DNA of 64,000 nt, from positions 124,001 through 188,000 of the forward strand of contig NZ_QVLR01000062.1 of the NCBI RefSeq assembly GCF_014822185.1, in the 5' to 3' direction. Position 1 is the stretch's first letter. Each line of letters begins with the position of its first letter. The notes beneath the pieces were generated by a model, which saw nothing but the letters and a program-made list of their open reading frames with translations, was not told the origin of the DNA and ran no database searches. Below are positions 8,540 through 17,098 of the stretch, piece by piece. The position numbers and the translations under genes were made by a program. This DNA is from Azoarcus sp. Aa7 (GTDB lineage: Bacteria; Pseudomonadota; Gammaproteobacteria; Burkholderiales; Rhodocyclaceae).

Positions 8540-8567
8540 TGTAAGGATCGGCGCGCTGGTCCGACTA
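8540..8567 (+). promoter_or_regulatory. Candidate ECF-sigma promoter upstream of arsS
   Basis: TGTAAGGA at 8540-8547, 14 bases, then CGACTA at 8562-8567; the start of arsS follows 42 bases later. It matches the blocks in front of the CzcE-like gene. The one-base spacer difference weakens the case that one sigma factor reads both. Confidence 0.4.
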
Positions 8568-8609
8568 TTCACCATCACCGACAGAACGACTGCATCAGGA
8601 GCACCCTAA

Positions 8610-9608
8610 ATGCACCCCACCTTTCCACTGCTCGCCGCGACCGACTTCCCGCGCATCCGACGCGGGACCATCGAGACGCTGCAGGTGAATCTCGGTTACC
8701 GCTGCAACCAGAGCTGCGTGCATTGCCACGTGAATGCCGGGCCGACGCGCACCGAGGAGATGTCGGCCGACACCGTGAATGCGGTGATCGATTTCATCGA
8801 CGCTAGCCCCGCCATCACGACGCTCGACCTGACAGGCGGCGCGCCCGAGATGAACGCGAACTTCCGGCGCATGGTGACGGCGGCGCACGCACGTGGCCTG
8901 CGCGTGATCGACCGCTGCAACCTGACCATCCTCGAAGAGCCGGGTTACGAGGATCTGGCGCGCTTCCTCGCCGAGATGGGGGTGGAGGTCGTTGCCTCGC
9001 TGCCATGCTATCTGGAGGACAACGTAGACCGCCAACGCGGCAAGGGGGTGTTCGGGGCGAGCATCCGCGGCCTGCAGAAGCTCAACGTGCTCGGCTACGG
9101 AGTGTCCGGGACCGACCTGCTGCTGAACCTCGTGTTCAACCCGCAGGGCCCGGTCCTGCCGCCCCCACAGTCGACACTCGAACGGGCCTATCGCGAGCAC
9201 CTCGGCGCCGAGTTCGGCATCCGCTTCAACCAGCTCTTCACGCTCGCGAACATGCCGATCAAGCGCTTCGGCAGCATGCTGGTCTCGAAGGGTCAGCTCC
9301 ACGATTACATGCACACGCTGCGCGAGGCGCACCGTGACGACAACCTCGCGGCGGTGATGTGCCGCAGCCTCGTCAGCGTGGATTGGCAGGGCTACCTCTA
9401 CGACTGCGACTTCAACCAGCAACTCGACATGCCGATCGCGAGCGACGCCCACCCGCGACTGCACATTCGCGACGCGACGGCCACGACGCTGGACGGCGGC
9501 GCGATCCGCGTCGCAGACCATTGCTATGGCTGCACGGCGGGGCAGGGGTCGAGCTGCGGCGGCGCACTCGCGGACGGCGAGACGGAAGCGGCAAAGTGCG
9601 CGGCCTGA
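8610..9608 (+). CDS. arsS: Arsenosugar-type radical SAM protein ArsS
   Basis: 332 residues. The radical SAM cluster CxxxCxxC is seen as CNQSCVHC (residues 31-38), followed by the SAM-binding GGAPEMN segment. The C-terminal region has conserved Cys residues (CDFNQQLDMP, then CYGCTAGQGSSCGG), as in the DUF3641 extension of ArsS. ArsS transfers a 5'-deoxyadenosyl group to a methylated arsenical, the first step towards arsenosugars. It is immediately upstream of arsM (50-base gap), the known functional pair: ArsM makes the dimethylarsenical that ArsS uses. The enzyme is cytoplasmic. Confidence 0.9.
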   Translation: MHPTFPLLAATDFPRIRRGTIETLQVNLGYRCNQSCVHCHVNAGPTRTEEMSADTVNAVIDFIDASPAITTLDLTGGAPEMNANFRRMVTAAHARGLRVIDRCNLTILEEPGYEDLARFLAEMGVEVVASLPCYLEDNVDRQRGKGVFGASIRGLQKLNVLGYGVSGTDLLLNLVFNPQGPVLPPPQSTLERAYREHLGAEFGIRFNQLFTLANMPIKRFGSMLVSKGQLHDYMHTLREAHRDDNLAAVMCRSLVSVDWQGYLYDCDFNQQLDMPIASDAHPRLHIRDATATTLDGGAIRVADHCYGCTAGQGSSCGGALADGETEAAKCAA

Positions 9609-9658
9609 CGGCCGCTCGGCAGGTTCCGACTGATTTCGACACCCCGGAGTGATACGTC

Positions 9659-10705
9659 ATGCATGACATCGTGAAAGACTATTACGGCAAGGCACTGCAG
9701 ACGAGCGAAGACCTGCGTACCACGGCGTGCTGCGATGCGAGCCAGATGCCGGTGTGGCTCAAGCCGCTGCTCGCGAAGGTGCATCCCGAAGTGCTATCGC
9801 GCTACTACGGCTGCGGGCTGGTCTGCCCGCCGCTGCTCGGCGGCTGCCGTGTGCTCGATCTCGGCTGCGGTACGGGGAGGGATGTGTATGTGCTGTCGCA
9901 ACTGGTCGGCGAGCACGGGCAGGTCGTGGGCGTGGACATGACCGAGGAGCAGTTGGAAGTCGCCCTGCGGCACCGGGACCATCATCGCGAAGCCTTCGGT
10001 CATGCGCGCGACAACGTGGATTTCAAGCTGGGCTACATCGAGCAGCTCGACGAGCTGGGGCTGCCCGAGGCGAGCTTCGACGTGGTGGTCTCGAACTGCG
10101 TCGTGAATCTCTCGCCGGACAAGGACGCGGTGCTGAGGGAAGTGTTCCGCCTGCTGAAACCCGGCGGCGAGCTCTACTTCTCGGACATCTACGCCGACCG
10201 CCGCGTGCCGGCGCAGGTGCGCAACGATCCGCTGCTCTATGGTGAATGCCTCGGCGGGGCGCTCTACTGGGGCGACTTCATCGCGCTCGCCAAGCGCCAC
10301 GGCTTCGGCGATCCGCGTCTCGTCGAGGACCGGCCCATCGCGATCACCGATCCCGCGCTCGCCGAGCGGGCGGCCGGCATCGGCTTCCATTCGGCCACCT
10401 ACCGCCTGTTCAAACTCGACGGCCTTGAGCCGCAGTGCGAGGACTACGGGCAAGCGGTCGTCTATCGCGGCACGGTACCGACGATGGCGCAGCGCTTCCG
10501 CCTCGACAAGCACCACGACATCGAGGCCGGGCGCGTCTTTCCCGTGTGCGGCAACACCTGGCGCATGCTCGCCGAGTCGCGCTTCCGCGAGCATTTCGAC
10601 TTCATCGGCAGCTTCGAGCGGCACTACGGTCTGTTCGAAGGCTGCGGCAGCCAGTTGCCCTTCGACCGGGAAAACACGGCGGGTGCGGAGGGCGCATGCT
10701 GCTGA
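9659..10705 (+). CDS. arsM: Arsenite S-adenosylmethyltransferase ArsM
   Basis: 348 residues. SAM motif I (VLDLGCGTGRD) lies near residue 64. The cysteines of the ArsM family are present: the TTACC pair near residue 22, YYGCGLVCP, and SNCVVNLSPDK, which hold As(III) during methylation. The C-terminus ends in a Cys pair. The enzyme methylates arsenite stepwise to mono- and dimethyl forms. The gene overlaps the following pstS-like gene by 10 bases, which couples arsenic methylation to an anion importer. Confidence 0.93.
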   Translation: MHDIVKDYYGKALQTSEDLRTTACCDASQMPVWLKPLLAKVHPEVLSRYYGCGLVCPPLLGGCRVLDLGCGTGRDVYVLSQLVGEHGQVVGVDMTEEQLEVALRHRDHHREAFGHARDNVDFKLGYIEQLDELGLPEASFDVVVSNCVVNLSPDKDAVLREVFRLLKPGGELYFSDIYADRRVPAQVRNDPLLYGECLGGALYWGDFIALAKRHGFGDPRLVEDRPIAITDPALAERAAGIGFHSATYRLFKLDGLEPQCEDYGQAVVYRGTVPTMAQRFRLDKHHDIEAGRVFPVCGNTWRMLAESRFREHFDFIGSFERHYGLFEGCGSQLPFDRENTAGAEGACC

Positions 10706-11544
10706 GAGGCATCTGCGATGGCCTGAAGCGAGCGCCGAGGCTCGCGGGAGCCATTGCGATGGCGGCCCTGATCCTGTCCGGCTGCTCCCGCGACGCCGGC
10801 GATCGCCTGGTGATCACCGGATCGAGCACCATCGCTCCGCTCGTCACGGTCATCGCCCAGGCCTTCGAGTCCGCTCACCCCGGTGTCAAGATCGACGTGC
10901 AGGCGGGCGGCTCGTCGCGCGGCATCGCCGACGTGCGGCAGGGGCTGGCGGAACTGGGCATGGTGTCGCGGGCGCTCAAGCCGGAGGAGGGCGATCTCGC
11001 AGCGGCGACGATCGCGCAAGACGGCATCGCCATGATCGTGCATCGCGACAACCCCGTCGGGGCGCTGACGGGCGGGCAGATCGTCGCGATCTACACGGGC
11101 AAGGTGCGCAACTGGCAGGAGGTCGGCGGACCGGATGCGCCGATTACCGTGGTCAACAAGGCCGAAGGGCGCTCGACGCTGGAGCTCTTCCTGAGCCACT
11201 TCAAACTCGACACGCCAGCGATCCGCGCCGATGTGGTGATTGGCGACAACCAGCAGGGGATCAAGACCGTCGCGGGCAACCCGCAGGCGATCGGCTACGT
11301 GTCGGTCGGCACGGCCGAATTCGAGGCGCGCCGTGGCACGCCGATCCGCCTGCTGCCGCTCGATGGCGTCGAAGCCTCGACGGCGCATGTGGCGCGGGGC
11401 GACTTCCCGCTCTCGCGGCCGCTGAACCTCGTTCATCGTGGGGAACCGGGCCGCGTCGCGCGCGAGTTCCTCGCGTTCGCGGCCTCCCCCGAGGTGCATG
11501 ATCTTGTCACCGGTCAATACTTCGTTCCGCTCGCCGGCCGCTGA
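10696..11544 (+). CDS. pstS: Phosphate/arsenate-type ABC substrate-binding lipoprotein
   Basis: 282 residues. The signal peptide ends in the lipobox ILSGC, so it is a periplasmic lipoprotein. The mature start DRLVITGSSTIAPL and the later GGSSRGIADV are the PstS anion-binding loops. It starts inside the end of arsM (10-base overlap) and is followed by overlapping permease and ATPase genes. Whether it prefers phosphate or arsenate cannot be read directly. The arsM linkage suggests either selective phosphate uptake under arsenic stress or an arsenate-responsive role. It is a divergent PstS, shorter than the classical E. coli form. Confidence 0.85.
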   Translation: MLLRGICDGLKRAPRLAGAIAMAALILSGCSRDAGDRLVITGSSTIAPLVTVIAQAFESAHPGVKIDVQAGGSSRGIADVRQGLAELGMVSRALKPEEGDLAAATIAQDGIAMIVHRDNPVGALTGGQIVAIYTGKVRNWQEVGGPDAPITVVNKAEGRSTLELFLSHFKLDTPAIRADVVIGDNQQGIKTVAGNPQAIGYVSVGTAEFEARRGTPIRLLPLDGVEASTAHVARGDFPLSRPLNLVHRGEPGRVAREFLAFAASPEVHDLVTGQYFVPLAGR

Positions 11545-12385
11545 CCGGGCGCTCTTTCGTGCGCTCGCCTTCAGTGCGGGCGCCGTCGCGGCGATCCTCG
11601 CGCTGATCCTGCTGTATCTGACCTTGGCCAGCGCGTCGCTGTTGTTCGTGGACGCGGGGCTGTGGCAGCTGCGCTGGCAGCCGTCGGCCGGCGCCTACGG
11701 CCTCGTCGCGATGCTGGTCGGTTCGGTCGCCGTGAGTCTGCTTGCGCTGCTGATCGCGGTGCCACCGGGGCTGGTGCTCGCGGTGTGGGGGCGCTTCTTC
11801 GCGCCGCCGTGGGTGGGCGGACTGTACCGCGGGGCGATGGGGCTGCTGGCGAGCATCCCCTCGGTGGTGTACGGGTTCTGGGGGTTGGTGGTCCTGGTGC
11901 CGCTGCTGAACCGCTGGGCCCCGCCCGGAGCGAGCCTCCTCGCCGCCGCGCTGGTGCTCGCGCTGATGATTCTGCCCATCCTCGTGCTACAGGCGGACCT
12001 GGCGCTCGACGAGGCGCGGCGCCGGCACCTCGCCGCGGCCATGGCGCTCGGCGCCTCGGTTAGCGGAACGGTGCGCCGCGTGCTTCTGCCTACCGCCGCG
12101 CCACAGCTGGTGCCGGCGGTGCTGCTGCAGCTCGGGCGCGCCCTGGGCGAGACGATGGCCGTGCTGATGGTGGCGGGCAACGTGGTGCAACTGCCCGATG
12201 CAATCACTGCGCCGATTCGTACCCTCACCGCGAACATCGCGCTCGAGATGGCCTATGCCAGCGGCGAACACCAAACGGCCCTGTTCGCGAGCGGATGGCT
12301 GCTGTTCGTGCTGGTGACCCTGATCATGCTGGGCGCGCGCGCAGTGGCCCGGCGCGCCGGGGAGGGGCGTGTCGATGCGCATTGA
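11498..12385 (+). CDS. pstC: PstC-like phosphate ABC permease
   Basis: 295 residues with six or so helices and the permease loop LGASVSGTVRRVLLPTAAPQL before GRALGETMAVLMVAGN, typical of PstC/PstA (EAA loop plus ALGET). The start at ATG 11498 lies inside the 3' end of the pstS-like gene (47-base overlap) and has GAGG just upstream. It should form a heterodimer with the PstA-like protein. It is inside the arsS-arsM-pstSCAB-like operon. Confidence 0.88.
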   Translation: MILSPVNTSFRSPAADRALFRALAFSAGAVAAILALILLYLTLASASLLFVDAGLWQLRWQPSAGAYGLVAMLVGSVAVSLLALLIAVPPGLVLAVWGRFFAPPWVGGLYRGAMGLLASIPSVVYGFWGLVVLVPLLNRWAPPGASLLAAALVLALMILPILVLQADLALDEARRRHLAAAMALGASVSGTVRRVLLPTAAPQLVPAVLLQLGRALGETMAVLMVAGNVVQLPDAITAPIRTLTANIALEMAYASGEHQTALFASGWLLFVLVTLIMLGARAVARRAGEGRVDAH

Positions 12386-13229
12386 GACGCTCGATCACGC
12401 CAGCCGTTCCGATCGCCTGCATGCGCGCTGGATGGGCCTGGTCGCCGTCCTCACGCTGTTGGTGCCCGTGCTGCTGGTTGGCGAACTGCTCGCCGACGGA
12501 CTGCCGGCGCTGACGACGGACTTCCTGCTGAGCGCCCCGGCCGATGCGGGACGCAGCGGCGGCATCGGCTCGGTTCTCGTGTCGACGCTGTGGGTGCTCG
12601 CGGTATGCCTCGGCGTGGTGCTGCCCCTGGGGCTGGGCTGCGCGCTGTTTCTCGTCGAACACGTGCGCGCCGGCAGCCGGCTCGAACGCGGCCTGCAACT
12701 CGCGCTGGACATCCTCGGCGGGGTGCCCTCGATCGTGTTTGGCTTGTTCGGCAACCGCTTCTTCGCGGTGGAACTGGGGCTCGGCTTCTCGATCCTGTCC
12801 GGCGGCCTGACGCTCGCGTGCATGGTCCTGCCGCTCTTCATCCGCGCTGCCGAGCAGTCGCTGCGCCAGTGCCCGGTCGGCTATCGGCAGGCGGCTGCGG
12901 CGCTGGCGCTGTCGCGCTGGGGCTTCGTGCGTCGCATCCTGCTTCCGACGGCGGCACCGGGCATTGCGCTGGGTGTGGTGCTCGCCTCGGGCCGGGCGCT
13001 GGCCGAGACGGCCGTGCTGCTCTTCACCGCCGGCTACGTGACGCGCTGGCCCGAGAGCTGGTTCAACTCGGGGCGCACCTTGGCCGTACACATCTACGAC
13101 CTCGCGATGAACGTGTCGGGGGGCGGCACCAACGCCGCAGCGACCGCGCTGGTGCTGCTGGTGCTGGCCATCGGCATCCAGGTGCTGGCCGCCATCGTGG
13201 GGCGGATCTCGAAGGGAGCTTCACAATGA
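12375..13229 (+). CDS. pstA: PstA-like phosphate ABC permease
   Basis: 284 residues, six predicted helices. It carries GGVPSIVFGLFG and LSRWGFVRRILLPTAAPG with LAETAVLLFTAGY, the PstA forms of the permease motifs. GGAGGGG at 12361-12367 favours ATG 12375 over GTG 12369. The start overlaps the PstC-like gene by 11 bases and the stop overlaps the ATPase start, so translation is coupled throughout. Confidence 0.88.
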   Translation: MRIETLDHASRSDRLHARWMGLVAVLTLLVPVLLVGELLADGLPALTTDFLLSAPADAGRSGGIGSVLVSTLWVLAVCLGVVLPLGLGCALFLVEHVRAGSRLERGLQLALDILGGVPSIVFGLFGNRFFAVELGLGFSILSGGLTLACMVLPLFIRAAEQSLRQCPVGYRQAAAALALSRWGFVRRILLPTAAPGIALGVVLASGRALAETAVLLFTAGYVTRWPESWFNSGRTLAVHIYDLAMNVSGGGTNAAATALVLLVLAIGIQVLAAIVGRISKGASQ

Positions 13230-14011
13230 TTGGCGAAAGAACGGTCGCGCCCGTACTCGAACTCGACGAGGTCTCCGTCTCCTACGGGGGGCGTCCGGCC
13301 GTCCAACACGCCCGCCTCGGCGTCGCTGCAGGCGAACTCATGGCCCTCGTGGGCCCCAGCGGCTGCGGCAAGAGCAGCCTGCTCGCTGCCGTCAATCGCA
13401 TGACCGACATGGTGCCCGGGTGCCGCGTGAGCGGTGACATCCGGATCGATGGCGCTTCGGTCATGGGGCCGCGGGTCTCCCTGCCGCTGCTGCGGCGGCG
13501 GGTTGGCATGGTCTTCCAGCAGCCGAATCCCTTCCCGCTTTCGATCGCCGGCAATCTCCACTTCCCCTTGCGCGAGCACGGCATCGGGCAGCGCGAGGTG
13601 CGCGAGCGGATGGTGGAGCGCGCCCTGCGCGACGTGGGGCTCTGGGGCGAGGTCGCGGAGCGTCTCGACCAGTCCGCGCTGACGCTCTCGGGCGGTCAGC
13701 AACAGCGGCTGTGCGTCGCGCGCGCGATCATCCTCGCGCCCGAGGTGCTGTTGCTCGACGAGCCGTGCAGCGCCCTCGATCCGATCGCGACTGCATCGGT
13801 CGAGCGGCTCATTCAGGACTTGAAAGGGCGCTATACGATGCTGATGGTCACGCATAACCTCGCGCAGGCGCGACGGCTCGCCGACTCGGTCGCCGTGTGC
13901 TGGGTGGAGAACGGTTGCGGCTGCGTGGTCGAGAGCGGGCAGACCGAGCACATCTTCACCACGCCCGGCCATCCGGTCACGCGGGCTTACTGCCAGGGGC
14001 TTGCGGGTTAG
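13226..14011 (+). CDS. pstB: PstB-like phosphate ABC ATPase
   Basis: 261 residues. Walker A GPSGCGKSS, Q-loop VFQQPNPFP, signature LSGGQQQR, Walker B VLLLDEPCSALDP and the H-loop MVTHN are all present, and the QPNPFP segment is characteristic of PstB. It overlaps the PstA-like gene by ATGA (13226-13229) and is the last gene of the arsenic/phosphate operon. No phoU follows, unlike classical pst operons; this supports a special rather than general phosphate role. Confidence 0.9.
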   Translation: MIGERTVAPVLELDEVSVSYGGRPAVQHARLGVAAGELMALVGPSGCGKSSLLAAVNRMTDMVPGCRVSGDIRIDGASVMGPRVSLPLLRRRVGMVFQQPNPFPLSIAGNLHFPLREHGIGQREVRERMVERALRDVGLWGEVAERLDQSALTLSGGQQQRLCVARAIILAPEVLLLDEPCSALDPIATASVERLIQDLKGRYTMLMVTHNLAQARRLADSVAVCWVENGCGCVVESGQTEHIFTTPGHPVTRAYCQGLAG

Positions 14012-14086
14012 CGATTTACAACGCCAGGCGACTCCCATTGGTGGCAAATTCGCGTCGTCTAGTCGTCGCCACCCGGCCCCGCGCCC

Positions 14087-14782
14087 TCAGAGCTCTTTCG
14101 GCGCCATCCGCGCCACATGCCGCAGGGACGGCAGCGCGAAGGCCAGGCCGACGACGACGCCGGCGACGACATCGAGCACGACATGCTGGCGGGTGGCTAT
14201 CGTCGACCACAGGATGGCCGCGCAGAGCAGTGCGTTTCCCCAGCGCAGCGCCGCCGGCGCCTCCACCGAACGTGCGATGCGCTCGAGCCACAACGCCGTA
14301 AATACCGACGATGCGACGTGCAGCGACGGGCAGGCGTTGCCGGCGGCGTCCACATTCTTGATCGCTGCCAGCTGCGGGTACGCCGACCAGTCGATGCCCG
14401 CCGACGGTACCGCGGTCGGAAACAGCCAGTAGATGCCGAGGCAGAACACGCACAGCGCAGAGATCCACGCGCCGAACCAGAGCAGGGGGCGCAGGCTGCC
14501 AATGAAGGCAGGCGGCAGCGACACATACACCCACAAGCTTGCGTAGACCGGAAACGCAGCGGCGGAGAAGGGAATCCATTCATCGACGACGATGCGGGGC
14601 ATCATCGTCGGCACCGTCAGCGGCTGGCGGAGAACCGTGAAGTACCCCCAGAAGAACAGCACCATGAAAATCATGGTTCCCGCCGCCTTCAATGGCCAGA
14701 GTATCGCGAAACGGGCAGCCAGCAGGCGGAACCAGGCGAGGCGAGGGGCCGCGACCAGCGGCAGGGCGGAGAGTGTCGGCAT
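14087..14782 (-). CDS. PAP2-superfamily membrane phosphatase
   Basis: 231 residues with about six helices. The PAP2 catalytic pieces CPSLHVASSVF and STIATRQHVVLDVVAG are present (His in each), resembling the inositol-phosphorylceramide synthase/PAP2_3 type rather than classical PgpB. It probably dephosphorylates or transfers lipid phosphates at the inner membrane. It is divergent from the acyl carrier protein gene, which hints at a shared lipid function; this is inference. Confidence 0.8.
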   Translation of the reverse strand: MPTLSALPLVAAPRLAWFRLLAARFAILWPLKAAGTMIFMVLFFWGYFTVLRQPLTVPTMMPRIVVDEWIPFSAAAFPVYASLWVYVSLPPAFIGSLRPLLWFGAWISALCVFCLGIYWLFPTAVPSAGIDWSAYPQLAAIKNVDAAGNACPSLHVASSVFTALWLERIARSVEAPAALRWGNALLCAAILWSTIATRQHVVLDVVAGVVVGLAFALPSLRHVARMAPKEL

Positions 14783-14858
14783 GGCCGCCGGATAGTATCA
14801 AACATCGGCGAACACCCATGAAACGACCTACGGATCTATGGTGAAACATTTGATTTCA

Positions 14859-14867
14859 TATAAAATT
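14859..14867 (+). promoter_or_regulatory. Candidate -10 element giving a near-leaderless ACP message
   Basis: TATAAAATT lies only 8 bases before the ACP start codon, and no Shine-Dalgarno is visible between them. If used, transcription would begin within a few bases of ATG 14876. No convincing -35 was found. Confidence 0.35.
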
Positions 14868-14875
14868 CGCGCCCT

Positions 14876-15118
14876 ATGAATTCACTTGCACTTATTCGCG
14901 AATTTCTCGACGAGCGCCTCGGCGTTGCGTCCGAAAAGGTCGTTTCAGACGCGCTCTTGGTCGACCTCGGCGTCGACTCGCTGATGATGCTCGAACTGAT
15001 GTTCGCGTTCGAGGACCGCTTCGGGATCAAGGTCCCGAACGACCTCGAAAATCCGAACAGCGTGGGCGACATGGTGGCCGCCATGGATGGCCTGATCACC
15101 GCAGTGAACGCGAGCTGA
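14876..15118 (+). CDS. Acyl carrier protein
   Basis: 80 residues, with LGVDSLMMLEL (Ser near residue 36) as the phosphopantetheine site and an acidic helix II. Length and motif are typical of type II ACPs. It is separate from any fab cluster and is followed 3 bases later by a ketosynthase, so it is probably a dedicated ACP of a small lipid or polyketide pathway. Confidence 0.92.
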   Translation: MNSLALIREFLDERLGVASEKVVSDALLVDLGVDSLMMLELMFAFEDRFGIKVPNDLENPNSVGDMVAAMDGLITAVNAS

Positions 15119-15121
15119 TTC

Positions 15122-16375
15122 ATGGTCCGGCGTCGGGTTGCGATTACGGGCCTCGGGCTGGTCAGCCCCTACGGAGGCGATCTCGCGGATTTCTTCACCC
15201 GGCTGTGCGCCGGCGAATCGGCGATCCGCCACCTGCTTACCGACGACCAGCCGCGGCCCTTGTCGATCCCCTTCGTCGCGTGTCCCGCCTTCGATGCCGA
15301 TGCCGCGCTCGGCAAGCCGCTGTCCGCGATGATGGACCGCTTCGCCCAGCTCGGCATGGCGGCCGCCTTCGACGCATGGGACGCCGCCGGCCTGGCGCGC
15401 ACCGCCGGCGAGGAATCGCGCGATGACTGGGGCGTCTCCTGGGGCACCGCCCTCGGCGGCACCCTCGCCTACGAAAAGGGCTACCGCGAACTGTGGCAGC
15501 GGGGCCGCGAGCGCCTGTCGCCGCTCTCGGTGCTGCTCGGCATGAACAACGCCGCCAACGCCCACATCTCGATCCAGCTGGGACTGGGCGGCGTCAGCAC
15601 CAGCCACACCGTCGCCTGCGCCTCCTCGGCAGTCGCGATCGGCGAAGCCTTCCGGCGCGTCCGCTCGGGCGAGGCCGCGATCATGGTCACCGGCGGCTCC
15701 GACGTGCCGCAAGCCTACGGCGTCGCGCGCGCCTGGGAAGCCCTGCGCGTCATGGCCCCCGGCGACGCCGAAACCTCGCCCGCCGCCTGCCGCCCCTTCG
15801 CCGCCGATCGCCGCGGCCTCGTGCTCGGTGAAGGCGGGGCCGCGCTGGTCCTCGAGGACTGGGAGCACGCCCTCGCCCGGGGCGCGACCATCCACGGCGA
15901 GATCGTCGGCTATGGCGCAAGCTGCGACCACAGCCACCTCGTGCGTCCCGAGGCTGCCGGCCAGATCCGCGCCCTGCAGGCGGCGCTCACCGACGCCGGA
16001 CTGGCCGCGGACGACATCGACTACATCAACGCCCACGGTACCGCCACCGCCGAAGGCGACCCGGTGGAGATCGCGGCGCTGAAGGCCGTGTTCGGCGAAC
16101 GCGCGAAAACGCTGCCGGTCAGCGCGACCAAGTCCATGCACGGCCACCTGCTCGGGGCCGCCGGCGCCATCGAGGCGATCGCCTCCGTGCTCGCGCTGCG
16201 CGACGACATCCTGCCGCCCACGGTCAACCTTGCCGACAATCTCGATCCCGCCTGTACCGGCGTCGAACACCTGACCGTCGCCCGTTCAGGCACGGCGCCG
16301 CGCGCCGCACTGTCGAATTCCTTCGCCTTCGGCGGCAGCAACGCCGTCCTCGTTTTCCGCTCCGTCAGCCAGTAA
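15122..16375 (+). CDS. FabF-like beta-ketoacyl-ACP synthase
   Basis: 417 residues, full length for a KAS II. The Cys-His-His triad is visible: VACASSA (Cys near residue 165), NAHGTATAEGDP, and KSMHGHLLGAAGA. It ends with the family's NSFAFGGSNAVLVF. It starts 3 bases after the ACP stop and is probably co-translated. With the ICMT-like methyltransferase downstream and the PAP2 phosphatase upstream, it resembles a minimal fatty-acid or polyketide modification locus; the product is unknown. Confidence 0.92.
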   Translation: MVRRRVAITGLGLVSPYGGDLADFFTRLCAGESAIRHLLTDDQPRPLSIPFVACPAFDADAALGKPLSAMMDRFAQLGMAAAFDAWDAAGLARTAGEESRDDWGVSWGTALGGTLAYEKGYRELWQRGRERLSPLSVLLGMNNAANAHISIQLGLGGVSTSHTVACASSAVAIGEAFRRVRSGEAAIMVTGGSDVPQAYGVARAWEALRVMAPGDAETSPAACRPFAADRRGLVLGEGGAALVLEDWEHALARGATIHGEIVGYGASCDHSHLVRPEAAGQIRALQAALTDAGLAADDIDYINAHGTATAEGDPVEIAALKAVFGERAKTLPVSATKSMHGHLLGAAGAIEAIASVLALRDDILPPTVNLADNLDPACTGVEHLTVARSGTAPRAALSNSFAFGGSNAVLVFRSVSQ

Positions 16376-16409
16376 GGCGGGGAAGATCCGCCGTTTCGCC
16401 GGAGAGCCC

Positions 16410-16955
16410 ATGAACCTGCCGATCGCAAATCTGCCGCTGATGCTCACCGGCACCGCTGGCCTGCTGTGGCTATCGCGCAAGCCGCTGCGCAATCCCGGCA
16501 GCCACGGCTTCTACCGCTTCTTCGCTTGGGAGACGATTCTCGCGCTGACCGTTCTCAATCGGGAACCGGCCGGCGACCAGCTGATATCCGAAACCCTGCT
16601 GCAGCTGAGCCTGCTGCCGTTGGTCTTCGGCTTCATCGCCTTGCGCCACCAAGGCAAGGGCGACGCCGCCCGACGCGAGGACAGCTCCCTCTACGGCTGG
16701 GAAAAGACCACCGAGCTGATTACCGGCGGCATCTTCGGTCTGATCCGCCACCCGATGTACAGCGCGCTGCTCGCCCTAGGCTGGGGCATGTTCTTCCGCG
16801 CCGCCAGTTGGCCGGCGTTTGCACTCGCGCTGTTCGGCAGCGCCTGCGTACTGCTGACCGCGCTGGCCGACGAAAGGGAATGCATCGCCTATTTCGGCCA
16901 GGACTATATCGACTACATGCGAGGCACGCGTCGCTTCATCCCGTGGCTGTTCTGA
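16410..16955 (+). CDS. ICMT/PEMT-type membrane methyltransferase
   Basis: 181 residues with about four helices. The C-terminal half shows the isoprenylcysteine methyltransferase-like core: GIFGLIRHPMYSALL (RHPxY SAM-binding motif) and DERECIAYFGQDYIDY near the end. Bacterial members methylate lipids or small hydrophobic acids. It follows the ketosynthase after 34 bases and is probably in the same operon. Confidence 0.85.
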   Translation: MNLPIANLPLMLTGTAGLLWLSRKPLRNPGSHGFYRFFAWETILALTVLNREPAGDQLISETLLQLSLLPLVFGFIALRHQGKGDAARREDSSLYGWEKTTELITGGIFGLIRHPMYSALLALGWGMFFRAASWPAFALALFGSACVLLTALADERECIAYFGQDYIDYMRGTRRFIPWLF

Positions 16956-17098
16956 TCGGGGACTAGCCGTGCGGAGGAGGGGCCGCTCGCACCGCGAAGC
17001 AGGGCCGCGGAGCTCAGGCCGGGATCTGCGCAAGATTGCTTCATGACATTGGGCAAATGCGATAATCGGCCCAAACGATTCTCGGAATCAGGCCTGAT

